Assembly: GCA_017829075.1 (NCBI GenBank)
Contig: JAGAJA010000004.1
Span: forward strand, 1-8,521
Length of the DNA stretch: 8,521 bases
Reading direction: 5' to 3'
DNA from: Oscillospiraceae bacterium
GTDB lineage: Bacteria > Bacillota_A > Clostridia > Oscillospirales > Ruminococcaceae
Positions within the stretch are counted from its first letter, which is position 1. Each line of letters opens with the position of its first letter. The notes beneath the pieces were generated by a model. It saw only the letters and a list, made by a program, of their open reading frames with translations, was not told the DNA's origin and ran no database searches. Shown piece by piece: positions 1-6,086 of the stretch. Both the position numbers and the translations under genes were made by a program.

Positions 1-55
1 ACCCACGACCTCCGCCGTGACAGGGCGGCGTTCTAACCAACTGAACTACCAGGCC
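1..55 (-). tRNA. tRNA-Asp (anticodon GUC), 3' part cut by window edge
   Basis: Read on the minus strand from 55, the acceptor 5' arm GGCCTGG is followed by TA, the D stem GTTC/GAAC, an anticodon stem CCGCC/GGCGG around the loop CTGTCAC (anticodon GTC at 21-19), variable AGGTC and the start of the T stem GTGGG. The T loop and acceptor 3' arm lie outside the window. It starts three bases after the encoded CCA of tRNA-Val, so both are almost certainly cut from one precursor RNA. Confidence 0.95.
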
Positions 56-58
56 ATA

Positions 59-134
59 TGGTGGAAGTTATAGGGCTCGAACCTATGACCCTCTGCTTGT
101 AAGGCAGATGCTCTCCCAGCTGAGCTAAACTTCC
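59..134 (-). tRNA. tRNA-Val (anticodon UAC) with encoded CCA
   Basis: Read leftward from 134, the acceptor arms GGAAGTT and AACTTCC pair perfectly. The D arm is GCTC/GAGC, the anticodon stem TCTGC/GCAGA encloses the loop CTTACAA (anticodon TAC at 101-99), and the T stem ATAGG/CCTAT carries a TTCGAGC loop. The discriminator A at 62 is followed by CCA at 61-59, so the 3' end is encoded. It is the first gene of a Val-Asp tRNA unit driven by the promoter at 193-221. Confidence 0.97.
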
Positions 135-140
135 ACATTT

Positions 141-188
141 AAGCCGCTTTTCGTTTTCGTTTCATTCGTTCCTCTCGTCAAGCGACTT
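141..188 (-). other. Possible long stem in the tRNA precursor leader
   Basis: In the leader RNA AAGUCGCUU (188-180) can pair with AAGCGGCUU (149-141) over nine positions with one G-U, leaving a 30-base loop holding three ACGAA motifs. The predicted start falls at the beginning of the first arm, so the full stem forms only if transcription starts at or before 188. It may be a processing structure or chance. Confidence 0.35.
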
Positions 189-192
189 CTAT

Positions 193-221
193 ATTATACA
201 CTCTTCAACTCGTTTTGTCAA
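193..221 (-). promoter_or_regulatory. Consensus sigma-A promoter of the tRNA-Val/tRNA-Asp unit
   Basis: On the minus strand TTGACA (221-216) and TATAAT (198-193) are separated by exactly 17 bases. Both hexamers match consensus fully, as expected for a strong stable-RNA promoter. The predicted start is near 186, giving a leader of about 50 bases before tRNA-Val. The promoter sits only 20 bases past the hslO stop, so hslO readthrough could also enter the tRNAs. Confidence 0.88.
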
Positions 222-240
222 GTGTTTTTTAAAACTTTTT

Positions 241-1122
241 TTAATTTTTTTGTTCTTTGAGCAGCTTGACTATTTCATCTGTTGAAAACTCGTACTTCTT
301 ATTGCAAAAGTGACAACAAACCTCCGTAGTTTCACCCTCATCTGCCAGCTTCTGGAGTTCTTCCTTACCCAAACTGATAAGAATTCTTTCGGTTCTCTCC
401 CTTGAGCAGTCACAATAATATTCCGCGTCCCACTGGTCAAGGACTTCTCCGCCCAGACCCTCCAGAGCGTTGAGCGCCAGTTCCTCCGGCTTCAAGCCTT
501 TCTCCAGCAATCCGGTAATACTCTCCATCTTCTGAAGATTATCCTCAATTACCTTAACCGAGCTGTCCATAACCGGCGGCACTAGCTGAAGCATATACCC
601 CCCGGCAGCCTTAACCGTTGCGTCATCGTTGAACACAATACCCAGCGCGCAGACAGTTGGAATCTGCTCGCTCACCGAGTAATATGCCGTGATATCCTCC
701 GCAATATTTCCCGACGCAAGAGGTATCTGCCCTACATAAGGCTCCTTCAGCCCCATATCCTTTACAACAGTGAGATATCCGTCAGTACCAACACAGGCTG
801 GTACATCAAGTCCTCCGTATGCCCGCAGTGGGACATTTGCATTTGCATTTCCGGCGCAGCACTTGACATTTCCACGATAGTCTGCGACCACGGTGAGTGT
901 GCCGCAAGGCCCTCCGCCGTTTATTCTGAGGGTCAGAGTGTCCCCTTCTGTCTTGAGCAGTGCACCCATGATAGAGCCAGCGGTACACATTCTTCCCAGC
1001 GCGGCAGTCACTACAGGTGTAGTTCCATGAAGCCGCTGAATATCCCTTACTATATCAGTAGAGTCAATTGCCGAGCATAACACGCTTCCGTCAGCCGAAA
1101 GCGTTCTAACTATTTTTCCCAT
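241..1122 (-). CDS. hslO: Hsp33, redox-regulated holdase chaperone
   Basis: Hsp33 is a cytosolic chaperone that is idle while its four C-terminal cysteines hold zinc, and binds unfolding proteins once oxidants release the metal. The 293 residues fit the family's usual 290-300. Residues 1-230 form the substrate-binding and linker part, with the early motif TAALGRMCTAGSIMG (39-53). The redox switch is visible as C237-x-C239 and C270-x-x-C273, 30 residues apart, as in the family. The ATG at 1122 has GGAGA seven to eight bases upstream. It is the last gene of a leftward operon, 40 bases after the methyltransferase, with no convincing terminator before the tRNA promoter. It is odd in having 12 cysteines, including CC pairs at 88-89 and 269-270, well above the usual number, and a small tandem Ala-Asn repeat near 92-96. 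The family call is very secure. Confidence 0.96.
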   Translation of the reverse strand: MGKIVRTLSADGSVLCSAIDSTDIVRDIQRLHGTTPVVTAALGRMCTAGSIMGALLKTEGDTLTLRINGGGPCGTLTVVADYRGNVKCCAGNANANVPLRAYGGLDVPACVGTDGYLTVVKDMGLKEPYVGQIPLASGNIAEDITAYYSVSEQIPTVCALGIVFNDDATVKAAGGYMLQLVPPVMDSSVKVIEDNLQKMESITGLLEKGLKPEELALNALEGLGGEVLDQWDAEYYCDCSRERTERILISLGKEELQKLADEGETTEVCCHFCNKKYEFSTDEIVKLLKEQKN

Positions 1123-1162
1123 GTTGTATCTCCATTATATTCATTAAAACAGAAATTGTGAA

Positions 1163-1897
1163 TTACTTTTTTCTGGCGCAGAACATAAGCTTCTCGCTGT
1201 TCTCCTGAGGAAGCTCGTCCGTAAGATACTCCCTAACCTCTAGGATCTCAAATCCCGCTTGTTCAAGCATTTCCTCGATCTGTTCCTGAGGCAGGGCGAT
1301 CTCCCGGAAGCATTCCTCCATGCGCTCATAAAGTCCGTCCTCGCATTCCGCAAAGATATTAAGCTCAATGTCCACGCCGCAGTCCTGGCATAACGAATTC
1401 TGCCAAACGCAGTAAACTTCGTCCACGTCATACACGAAGACATTGTCCGCAAGCACGTTTTTGTGTTTATATATAGTGTTCACATCAAAAAGGAACAGCC
1501 CCCCGCTCCTGAGATTGAGAGAAACCGCCCCAAAGCATTTTTCAATGTCCGCCGGACTGCTTAGATGATTTACGCTGTCCAGCGTGGAAACAATAACGTC
1601 CGCTTCTCCGTACAGCTCCAGTTCTGTCATACTCTGGCAGATATACTGAACTCCCTCGTGCGGCTTGTTCATGGCGGCAGAAAGCATATCCGGCGAAGCG
1701 TCCGCGCCGATCACATCATATCCCAGAGCTGCCAGACGCGCGGTGAGATTTCCGGTGCCGCAGCCTATGTCTGCAAGGAAATTACCGCCGGCGCTGTATT
1801 GCCTGATCTTTCCGTCATAATATCCGGCGATCTCGTCATACGGAACATTTTCCGTCAGCTTGTCGTAAACCTGCGCAAACAGACCATATCCCGGCAT
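1163..1897 (-). CDS. Class I SAM-dependent methyltransferase, substrate unknown
   Basis: The 244 residues show a Rossmann-type methyltransferase. Motif I is LADIGCGTGN (41-50), the SAM-binding loop; motif II carries the acidic residue D66 in GADASPDML, which would hold the ribose; motif IV-like STLDSVNHL is near 104-112, and GGLFLFDVNT (132-141) is the following strand. The C-terminal half (150-244) is cysteine-rich and probably sets substrate choice. The N-terminus, YGLFAQVYDKL, is typical of small-molecule or tRNA-type methyltransferases near YqeM, but the substrate cannot be named. The start overlaps the stop of the yerC-like gene by one base (TAATG), which implies translational coupling, and hslO follows after 40 bases. 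A cytosolic soluble enzyme is expected, as no signal or membrane segment is seen. Confidence 0.88.
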   Translation of the reverse strand: MPGYGLFAQVYDKLTENVPYDEIAGYYDGKIRQYSAGGNFLADIGCGTGNLTARLAALGYDVIGADASPDMLSAAMNKPHEGVQYICQSMTELELYGEADVIVSTLDSVNHLSSPADIEKCFGAVSLNLRSGGLFLFDVNTIYKHKNVLADNVFVYDVDEVYCVWQNSLCQDCGVDIELNIFAECEDGLYERMEECFREIALPQEQIEEMLEQAGFEILEVREYLTDELPQENSEKLMFCARKK

Positions 1898-2187
1898 TAC
1901 TTTTCATCTTCCTTCATACGGTCAAAAACTATCTTGTAGCCGCCCGCCGCCTGATAATTGAGCGTCTTGTTCACTCTTGAAATAGTTGCGGTGCTGGCGC
2001 CGGTTTTCTTTACAATATCATTATATACGCAGTTATCGGTCAGAAGCTTTGCCACATGAAGCCTCTGCGAAATAGCCTTTAGCTCCTGAGGAGTACACAG
2101 ATCCTCAAAGAACGCGTAGCATTCCTCCACAGTTTTCAGCGAAAGCACTGCCTTAAACAGATAGTCCATGTTCTCATCTTTTTTCAT
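1897..2187 (-). CDS. yerC: YerC/YecD-family TrpR-like DNA-binding regulator
   Basis: This 96-residue protein matches the small YerC family, relatives of the Trp repressor found mainly in Bacillota (B. subtilis YerC is of similar size). Residues 8-50 form the helical core, including LCTPQELKAISQRL (30-43), a family hallmark. The helix-turn-helix lies about 55-76, with YNDIVKKTGASTATISRVNK. The start ATG at 2187 has GGAGG seven bases upstream (2199-2195), favoured over the internal Met at residue 7, which lacks a site. It is first in the operon with the methyltransferase and hslO, so it may regulate its own unit, but neither ligand nor target is known. The role as transcription factor is by family. 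Confidence 0.9.
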   Translation of the reverse strand: MKKDENMDYLFKAVLSLKTVEECYAFFEDLCTPQELKAISQRLHVAKLLTDNCVYNDIVKKTGASTATISRVNKTLNYQAAGGYKIVFDRMKEDEK

Positions 2188-2199
2188 AGTATTTCCTCC

Positions 2200-2210
2200 A
2201 ACGCTGCGTT
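2200..2210. promoter_or_regulatory. Small perfect dyad next to the yerC ribosome site
   Basis: AACGC-T-GCGTT is a perfect 5+1+5 inverted repeat that touches the GGAGG site of the yerC-like gene. The one-base centre rules out a hairpin, so if functional it would be a DNA site for a dimer, conceivably the gene's own product. It could be chance at this size. Confidence 0.2.
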
Positions 2211-2274
2211 TACACAGCCGCTCACCCTTTGCTGGTGGCTTTATCAGAATTCCGCGCTCAAGCGGTTTGAGTTT

Positions 2275-2303
2275 ATTTTACCATATTGAAGTGTAAAAGT
2301 CAA
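2275..2303 (-). promoter_or_regulatory. Sigma-A promoter of the yerC-methyltransferase-hslO operon
   Basis: The minus strand has TTGACT (2303-2298), a 17-base spacer and TAAAAT (2280-2275), five of six matches in each hexamer. The predicted start is near 2268 and gives an untranslated leader of about 80 bases before yerC, containing a weak CTCAA/TTGAG stem but no clear terminator. The promoter is back-to-back with that of the gene at 2475. Confidence 0.78.
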
Positions 2304-2398
2304 TACTTTTAACCCCTAAAGCGCAGATTTTTCCCGTCAAATTCTGTTTTGTGCAAAATGCCCGTTTTTCCCTGTATATTTTTTGTGAAATCCTGCCT

Positions 2399-2427
2399 TT
2401 GCGCGAAATATTTTTCCGTTGTATAAT
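2399..2427 (+). promoter_or_regulatory. Probable promoter of the 79-residue protein gene
   Basis: A perfect -10, TATAAT (2422-2427), lies 17 bases after TTGCGC (2399-2404), which keeps only the TTG of the -35 consensus. The start would fall near 2434, about 40 bases before the ATG. The poor -35 hints at modest strength or dependence on an activator. A TTTTG-TG-CAAAA dyad (2347-2358) lies some 80 bases upstream of the start. Confidence 0.55.
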
Positions 2428-2474
2428 TAAATAAAGGATCATATCAAATGACCCTTACTGAAAGGAGTATTGCC

Positions 2475-2714
2475 ATGAAAAGAATTAAAGCAGCCGTTCT
2501 GGATCAGCTTGTACATTTCCAGCTCAAGGAGGGCGACACGTCAGAAGCCGCCAAGTATGCTGTTCAGCTTGAACTGAAAAAGTATAAGGAAACGCTTGAC
2601 CGCACCGGCGCCAAGTACCTTATCCTCGGCGAAGAAAATCAGCCCGACGGCTCGGTTATCCTGCACATCAAAAAGCAGAATGGCTCTCAACCGGTGGGAA
2701 GTTTCCTGAAATAA
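2475..2714 (+). CDS. Small soluble protein of unknown function, 79 residues
   Basis: I do not recognise this protein. The ATG at 2475 is chosen because AAGGAG (2461-2466) sits about eight bases before it; an in-frame ATG at 2448 would add nine residues without a ribosome site. The product is charged and soluble, with no signal peptide, membrane segment or cysteine. Residues 1-48 are lysine- and leucine-rich and probably helical (KYAVQLELKKYKETLDR near 27-43). Residues 47-67 read like two strands joined by a turn (KYLILGEE, PDGSVILHIKK), so a helix-plus-hairpin fold is likely. It has its own promoter and a terminator hairpin ten bases after its stop, so it is a single-gene unit between two leftward units. 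The codon pattern, ribosome site and terminator make it a real gene; a role cannot be given. Confidence 0.8.
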   Translation: MKRIKAAVLDQLVHFQLKEGDTSEAAKYAVQLELKKYKETLDRTGAKYLILGEENQPDGSVILHIKKQNGSQPVGSFLK

Positions 2715-2723
2715 AACGATCAT

Positions 2724-2758
2724 GTCCCGGCTCTTAAACCGGGACAAATATTTATAAT
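2724..2758 (+). terminator. Hairpin terminator after the 79-residue protein gene
   Basis: GTCCCGG (2724-2730) and CCGGGAC (2739-2745) form a perfect 7-bp GC-rich stem with an eight-base loop, ten bases after the stop. The following AAATATTTATAAT is AU-rich but not a clean U-run, so efficiency is uncertain. On the other strand the same stem is followed by ATGATCGTTTTA and may weakly stop transcription coming from the GNAT gene. Confidence 0.6.
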
Positions 2759-2823
2759 AACCTTATCAATATAAAATCAGGAGATCAAAAGCGCCTCAAC
2801 GGTCAAAGTTTTTCTCCCCCAAC

Positions 2824-3333
2824 TTAGTTCTCAAAAAAGAACACATCAGCCGGCGATCCATCGTCATAATCCACCTCGTGGTCGGGATATTTTTCAACCA
2901 ATTTATAGTTTCCATCGGTATACTCTGAAATGACGCTGTTCCAGAAATACACCGAAGCCATATTGTGCGGGTGGCGTTTTAGCTGCCACCTGCCATGGTG
3001 CAGATCTAGGATCTTTCTTACCGCCTCTCTGCCGACACCGTTTCTGCGATATTTATACATAATAAAGAATTCAGACAGACAGAAATCCGTTTCAGTGCCC
3101 GGCACCTCCGGGTAATCGCTGACCATTGCAAATCCGGCAATATTCCCGTCCACCTTGATAAAATAAGGATACCTGTGTTCCTCCGTCCAGTAACAGTCGA
3201 GGTATTCATACCCGAACAGCCCGTTTTCATCAACATCTCTTTTATCCCACTGGGAAAATTCATACTGATACTTTTCAAGGAGATTACTCAGGATCTCCTT
3301 TTCCTGTAATGACACAGCGGTTAATTCTACCAT
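2824..3333 (-). CDS. GNAT-family N-acetyltransferase
   Basis: GNAT enzymes move an acetyl group from acetyl-CoA to an amine. The 169 residues fit a single GNAT domain. The acetyl-CoA pyrophosphate loop is visible as R96-R-N-G99-V-G101 (the Q/RxxGxG/A motif), preceded by the strand LSEFFIMYKYR (86-96) and followed by the helix REAVRKIL. Further conserved-looking parts are YFIKVDGNIAGFAMVSD (57-73) and the late ASVYFWNSVI (126-135), where an aromatic pair usually closes the active site. The start ATG at 3333 has GGAGA about eight bases upstream and a strong promoter 93 bases away. It is divergent from lysR, a usual arrangement for a LysR target. The substrate (antibiotic, polyamine or protein) cannot be told; it is a soluble cytosolic enzyme. 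Confidence 0.88.
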   Translation of the reverse strand: MVELTAVSLQEKEILSNLLEKYQYEFSQWDKRDVDENGLFGYEYLDCYWTEEHRYPYFIKVDGNIAGFAMVSDYPEVPGTETDFCLSEFFIMYKYRRNGVGREAVRKILDLHHGRWQLKRHPHNMASVYFWNSVISEYTDGNYKLVEKYPDHEVDYDDGSPADVFFFEN

Positions 3334-3425
3334 AATATTATTCTCCTGCCGTAGCTGTAATTTATTAGTTCCGAAGTAATATAATCAATATCCTATAAAG
3401 TTATTTGAAAATACCTTTGTGAAGC

Positions 3426-3454
3426 ATTATACCAGATTTTATTTGATCTGTCAA
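3426..3454 (-). promoter_or_regulatory. Near-perfect promoter of the GNAT gene
   Basis: On the minus strand TTGACA (3454-3449), a 17-base spacer and TATAAT (3431-3426) match consensus fully, with an added TGG before the -10 (extended -10). The start is predicted near 3419, leaving an 86-base leader. Such a promoter should be strong without help, so control, if any, is more likely repression. Confidence 0.85.
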
Positions 3455-3474
3455 TAACGATTTAGCATTTTTCA

Positions 3475-3486
3475 GAAATCAATTTC
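3475..3486. promoter_or_regulatory. Candidate LysR-type operator in the divergent spacer
   Basis: GAAAT-CA-ATTTC is a perfect 5+2+5 dyad centred about 61 bases upstream of the predicted GNAT start, close to the -65 position usual for LysR-type recognition sites, and about 94 bases upstream of the lysR start. A second dyad, ATTTT-TAGC-AAAAT, lies at 3502-3515. AT-rich dyads arise easily by chance, so this is tentative. Confidence 0.3.
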
Positions 3487-3538
3487 CTGCCCCAGATTTA
3501 GATTTTTAGCAAAATTTACATAAGAATAGTATTTATGC

Positions 3539-3567
3539 TTGAAAAAAAATCATAGATGTGATATTAT
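3539..3567 (+). promoter_or_regulatory. Sigma-A promoter of the lysR-SGNH hydrolase unit
   Basis: TTGAAA (3539-3544) and TATTAT (3562-3567) are spaced by 17 bases, with a start near 3574 and a 33-base leader. TTATA-GTCT-TATAA (3564-3577) forms a dyad across the -10 and start, a place where bound protein would block transcription, so it may be an autoregulatory site. Confidence 0.72.
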
Positions 3568-3606
3568 AGTCTTATAAAAAATTACTTCTGGAAAAGGAGA
3601 ATAAAA

Positions 3607-4575
3607 ATGACTGCACAACAGATAGAATATGTGCTTACGCTGGCGCAGCAGGGAAGCTTTTCGAAAGCGGCACGGTCGCTCTCGGTTTCACAGCCCTCTC
3701 TCAGCCAGTATATAATGAACGTGGAAAATCAGGTCGGCGCAATACTGTTCGACCGTTCGTCCTCGCCCATAAAGCTCACCGCCGCCGGAGAAGCTTACCT
3801 CCGCTCAGCAATGCAGATAAAGGCGATTGAAGAAAACCTCCGCAACGAGCTTGCGGACATGGCGGATCTGAAAACCGGAACACTTCGGGTAGGAGCAACG
3901 ATATTCCGCGCATCCTGTATGCTTCCGAGAAGCATTGTTGCATTCTGCCACAATTATCCCGGAATAAAAGTATCCGTCACCGAAGACAGCTCACAAAACC
4001 TTCTGGAAAAGGTGCTTAGCGGCGAGATCGACGTATTCGTCGGCACCGGAACCTATGACCGGAAGCTGTTCGACGCTGAGCCTCTGTCAGAGGAGCGTCT
4101 GCTGCTGACAGTCCCAGCCGACAGCCCGCTGAACGAGAAATTCTCCGGTTCATCGCTGACCGCAGAGGATATCTCAAGCAATTCAATGAAGTATCTCACC
4201 ACTGCCCCGATAGACCTGAAACAGATCGAAAACGAAAAGCTCATCGTCTGCGAGGACGGAGAGTTTTCGGCGGACATGGTGGAGGAAATGTGCGCAAAAG
4301 GCGGACTAACTCCGAATTTCACGCTGAGAGTCCACTCAATCGAAACCGCATTCGCATTTGTAAAAGCGGGCTTCGGTTCGTCGTTTGTACCGGATTCCAT
4401 GATACGTTTCGGGAATTACTCTGCACACCCGAACTACTATCCTCTGCCGGACGCGCTCGCCAAAACCGATATTTCTCTGGTATACCGGAAGAGCGGCTAC
4501 CTGTCCAAAGCGGCACAGGAATACGGGATCCTGCTGAAAAAACTTGTAAGCATAGGCACATGGCGCACATCATGA
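3607..4575 (+). CDS. LysR-family transcriptional regulator
   Basis: The 322 residues have the standard LysR plan: an N-terminal winged helix-turn-helix (about 3-60, with GSFSKAARSLSVSQPSLSQY at 16-35 and FDRSSSPIKLTAAGE at 48-62), a linker helix (about 63-90), and a periplasmic-binding-protein-like effector domain from 91, GTLRVGATIF, to the end. The late GFGSSFVPDSM (255-265) matches the family's G-hydrophobic-G-hydrophobic-P segment. The length is typical. AAGGAGA six bases before the ATG makes the start clear. LysR regulators bind a small molecule and usually control a divergent gene and themselves; here the divergent gene is the GNAT enzyme and the gene 33 bases downstream is an SGNH hydrolase. 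The effector is unknown. Confidence 0.95.
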   Translation: MTAQQIEYVLTLAQQGSFSKAARSLSVSQPSLSQYIMNVENQVGAILFDRSSSPIKLTAAGEAYLRSAMQIKAIEENLRNELADMADLKTGTLRVGATIFRASCMLPRSIVAFCHNYPGIKVSVTEDSSQNLLEKVLSGEIDVFVGTGTYDRKLFDAEPLSEERLLLTVPADSPLNEKFSGSSLTAEDISSNSMKYLTTAPIDLKQIENEKLIVCEDGEFSADMVEEMCAKGGLTPNFTLRVHSIETAFAFVKAGFGSSFVPDSMIRFGNYSAHPNYYPLPDALAKTDISLVYRKSGYLSKAAQEYGILLKKLVSIGTWRTS

Positions 4576-4608
4576 AATAATTCTGTAAAGGAAAGGGAGG
4601 AACGAGGA

Positions 4609-5700
4609 ATGAAAACGCTTCTTGAGGCTTTTGGGGAGCAGCTTTACACACAAACTATCGAAAACTCCGTGCTGAACACCGGACGCGGAGCGCGGCTGAA
4701 ACAGATACTCGGCAGCGGCGAGATACGAGTGGCTTTTCTCGGAGCGTCAATAACCTGCGGCTATCACGCTTCCGCGGACGGACGCGGCAAAGCATTCCCG
4801 GAGTTCCTGAAAGAGCAGCTTGAGGAAAAGACCGGCGCGCGGGTAGAGATAAGTAATATGGCTGTATCAGGCACCAACTCCCTTACCGGAATGCTGGTGA
4901 CGCAGCTTCTTATGCCGGATTTCCGCCCTGATATTATCGTGCTGGACTATTCGATAAACGAAGAAAGCCACCCCATAGGGCTTGACAAATTTGAAAGCCT
5001 GCTTCGTATGCTGATGACCCTTGAATGGAAGCCTGTTGTCATTCCGGTATCAGTGTTCAACCGCGACGGATACTCCTGTCAGGAATATATGCTCCACTTC
5101 GCAAAGCGCTATGGACTGCCGATGGCGGGGCTGTATCAGTCGGTGTACCCGCTGATCACCTCCGGAGTTCTTCCAATGGACGTGTATACCGAGGACGAGG
5201 GTCACCCCCACGTTGACGGTCATGAGTTCATCGCAAAGTGCATCATGAGAACGATCGAGCATAGCATTGAGGAAAACTCCGGCGATATTCCGTTAGCCCC
5301 TCCAGTCACCGCCGCCCGATTTGAGAGGCTCCGACTGTTCGATCTGGAGGAGCTTACCGCATTGACATGCGAAGAAACGGAATGCCCCGACAAGCTGTTC
5401 AGTTGCTGTCACAGCAAGCTGAAAAACCACAGCAGACTGGTATTTGAAACACAGTGCGAATGCTCACAGGTAGTGGCGATGTACATAAAAAACAAGGACA
5501 AGGACTTCGCTGCCGTAAATCTTCTGTCGGACGGAAAACGTATCGGCGGATTTAACGGACGCGGACTATTCGGATGGAATAACCCGTGGACTGAGATCAT
5601 CATGTCAGAAAATGAAAAACGCCTCCGGACTCTACGTCTGGAAACCGAGTCCGGCGATGAAAAAAAGGAGCTTCACCTTGTAGCAATAGCATATTGCTGA
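4609..5700 (+). CDS. Cytoplasmic SGNH/GDSL hydrolase (likely acyl esterase) with extra C-terminal domain
   Basis: SGNH hydrolases cleave acyl esters, often acetyl groups on sugars. All four blocks are visible: block I GASIT with the nucleophile S47; block II with G88 in AVSGTN; block III DYSINE with N117; block V D196-E-G-H199-P with the catalytic Asp and His. The catalytic domain ends near 222. Residues 235-363 form an added domain, probably beta-rich, that I cannot name; it holds seven cysteines (254, 259, 266, 267, 283, 285, 363). No signal peptide or membrane segment is present, so it should act inside the cell, which is unusual for a polysaccharide deacetylase and suggests imported oligosaccharides or other small esters. 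AAGGGAGG eight bases before the ATG fixes the start. It lies 33 bases after lysR in the same unit and is followed by a strong terminator. Confidence 0.88.
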   Translation: MKTLLEAFGEQLYTQTIENSVLNTGRGARLKQILGSGEIRVAFLGASITCGYHASADGRGKAFPEFLKEQLEEKTGARVEISNMAVSGTNSLTGMLVTQLLMPDFRPDIIVLDYSINEESHPIGLDKFESLLRMLMTLEWKPVVIPVSVFNRDGYSCQEYMLHFAKRYGLPMAGLYQSVYPLITSGVLPMDVYTEDEGHPHVDGHEFIAKCIMRTIEHSIEENSGDIPLAPPVTAARFERLRLFDLEELTALTCEETECPDKLFSCCHSKLKNHSRLVFETQCECSQVVAMYIKNKDKDFAAVNLLSDGKRIGGFNGRGLFGWNNPWTEIIMSENEKRLRTLRLETESGDEKKELHLVAIAYC

Positions 5701-5729
5701 GCGGAATTTCCTGATTATATCAATATATA

Positions 5730-5773
5730 GCCCTCTGCTTATCGAAATATAGCAGAGGGCATATTTTTATTTA
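5730..5773 (+). terminator. Strong intrinsic terminator of the lysR-SGNH unit
   Basis: GCCCTCTGCT (5730-5739) and AGCAGAGGGC (5751-5760) form a perfect 10-bp stem with an 11-base loop, followed by ATATTTTTATTT. It starts 30 bases after the hydrolase stop and cleanly ends the unit. Confidence 0.92.
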
Positions 5774-5841
5774 GCTTTGTAAAATATGTACAAAAACCCA
5801 CCCCATATTTGAAATAACTTAACAAAAATCAATATGTCCTA

Positions 5842-5870
5842 TTGGCAAAAGCAATATTTGAGTTTATAAT
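5842..5870 (+). promoter_or_regulatory. Promoter upstream of the short membrane protein gene
   Basis: TTGGCA (5842-5847), a 17-base spacer and TATAAT (5865-5870) make a good sigma-A promoter, five and six matches of six. The predicted start near 5877 lies about 210 bases before the ATG at 6087, so the transcript has an unusually long leader. Confidence 0.7.
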
Positions 5871-5876
5871 AACCAA

Positions 5877-6086
5877 CGCAATGACACGTTACAACTTATT
5901 TGTTTATAAATATGAACTTGCATATAGAAGCTTATCCGGAATTAAGTAGAACCTCGACATACTCAATAGAAAGCCAGTCCCGATATAAATAATCGCATAG
6001 GCTTTTGATTATATATTTCTCTGCTGATTTCATGGATTTATTCCATGTAAAATAAATCAAATAACAGAAAGGGATTGGTCACTTTT
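5877..6086 (+). other. Long AT-rich leader with a hairpin before the ribosome site
   Basis: No gene of normal size is seen here. The stretch is far richer in A and T than the coding regions. It holds CATGGA-TTTAT-TCCATG (6031-6047), extendable after a six-base bulge by GATTT (6026-6030) with AAATC (6054-6058), ending ten bases before the AGAAAGGG ribosome site. A 22-codon frame at 5881-5949 starts four bases after the predicted transcript start, has no ribosome site and four tyrosines; I do not call it a gene. I recognise no known riboswitch. Confidence 0.4.

Noticed and set aside
2347..2358. TTTTG-TG-CAAAA dyad as an operator
   Set aside because: Perfect but short and AT-rich, about 80 bases from either promoter start; not enough to list as a site.
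2448..2474. Earlier ATG for the 79-residue protein
   Set aside because: It would place the AAGGAG ribosome site inside the gene and has none of its own.
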